Shown: positions 33,194-33,652 of the stretch, one piece after another
Position numbering within the stretch: the stretch's first letter is position 1
How the letters are laid out: each line of letters begins with the position of its first letter
Source of the DNA: Bacteroidota bacterium
GTDB lineage: Bacteria > Bacteroidota > Ignavibacteria > SZUA-365
Reading direction: 5' to 3'
DNA: 33,652 bases
Assembly: GCA_023432805.1 (NCBI GenBank)
Contig: JAEYUG010000050.1
Span: forward strand, 1-33,652
Notes under the pieces: generated by a model
Databases searched by the model: none
The model's input: only the letters and a program-made list of their open reading frames with translations
Told to the model about the DNA's origin: nothing
Made by a program: the position numbers and the translations under genes

Positions 33194-33627
33194 GTGGCTC
33201 GAACTTCCTCGACTGGCGCTTTGAGAAGCAACTGTTTCCAGTTGTCATACGCATTCTCAATGGATTCCTGCTCGTCGTCATCGCCCTTGCAGGAGTCATC
33301 AGCATCATCGGTGGCATCTACATGATGGCAAACAACGGTGAGAAGTTCGGTGCTGGTTTGCTTTTCGGAGGTCCCATAGCAGCAGCCCTGCTGATCCTGC
33401 TCGTCAGGCTCTACTCTGAATCCATCACAGTCATGTTCGAGATACGACGCGCCAGCAATGACATGCTCCTGGCTCTTCGTTCGGGCCCCACGTTTAGAAC
33501 ATCCGGCAGCATGACATCAAGCGCGACACCACCGCTTCCGTCACCAGAAGTACCCCCACTGCCTTCATCACCGTTGCCCCCACCCCCTCCTCCAGCATCA
33601 GCTCCGCCCCCGCTGCCCGGGAGCTGA
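33190..33627 (+). CDS. DUF4282-like membrane protein 2 with proline-rich tail
   Basis: A 145-residue paralog of the gene before it: FLDWRFEKQLFPVVIRILNGFLLV, two transmembrane helices and the end LLVRLYSESITVMFEIRRASND. It then has a disordered tail ending PLPSSPLPPPPPPASAPPPLPGS, which is like the tail of the protein at 31896. The start ATG overlaps the previous stop (ATGA). A pair of this kind could form a hetero-oligomer in the inner membrane; this is inference. It ends 25 bases before the window edge. Confidence 0.82.
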   Translation: MSGSNFLDWRFEKQLFPVVIRILNGFLLVVIALAGVISIIGGIYMMANNGEKFGAGLLFGGPIAAALLILLVRLYSESITVMFEIRRASNDMLLALRSGPTFRTSGSMTSSATPPLPSPEVPPLPSSPLPPPPPPASAPPPLPGS

Positions 33628-33652
33628 CCACTGCATCATAGCGGAATACGTC

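Overview
The window looks like a chromosomal segment of a high-GC member of the Bacteroidota/Chlorobi (FCB) lineage. Two secreted proteins end in type IX secretion (T9SS) C-terminal sorting domains, one with the classic QNYPNPF linker. Omp28-type, CotH-type, DUF4097 and DinB proteins are typical of that group. Several start regions also fit the Bacteroidota-style promoter pattern TTTG-N19..21-TAnnTTTG. Kapaibacteriota/Ignavibacteria-like bacteria are my best guess, inferred from protein style only. No phage, plasmid, transposase or CRISPR genes are visible.

Layout. 1-952 (minus): start of a LarB-like nickel-pincer cofactor gene cut by the window edge, preceded by a TauE/SafE permease. 1117-4120 (plus): TPR lipoprotein, DUF58 protein, Ig/Omp28 lipoprotein, SUI1-like factor. 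4232-5392 (minus): DUF4136-like lipoprotein flanked on both sides by near-identical GCGGGGCAC hairpins. 5858-11907: two tandem, overlapping paralogous FAD-dependent oxidoreductases and an acetoacetate-decarboxylase (ADC)-like gene, meeting a second ADC-like gene on the opposite strand with a 55-bp tail-to-tail overlap. This is the best candidate for an undescribed pathway. 12011-17356: a 1781-residue Ser/Thr kinase/AAA/TPR/GAF/histidine kinase, divergent from the second ADC gene. 17484-23406: T9SS-exported blue-copper protein, 7TM-PAS histidine kinase, T9SS-exported CotH protein.

23422-31663 is rich in short palindromic repeats placed only between genes. It holds an unrecognised protein with a possible GIY-YIG tail, a PDZ protein, an anti-sigma-like membrane protein, a DUF4097 protein, a DinB protein, an S9 peptidase, an M23 endopeptidase, tRNA-Pro(GGG) and a MerR regulator. 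31896-33627 (plus) is a run of small membrane proteins (a four-helix protein and two DUF4282-like proteins, two of the three with poly-proline tails) and a DUF4177-like gene that carries a frameshift.

The repeats are REP-like: a GGAG-type leader, two 8-nt arms and a CCCT loop. About 16 copies occur, in two tandem arrays (42-bp and 27-bp periods) and as singles or pairs. Two arm types (GACGGACG/CGTCCGTC and GGTGGACG/CGTCCACC) differ by compensatory base-pair changes, so the hairpin itself seems to be conserved. All functional calls come from reading the sequence; no searches were run.
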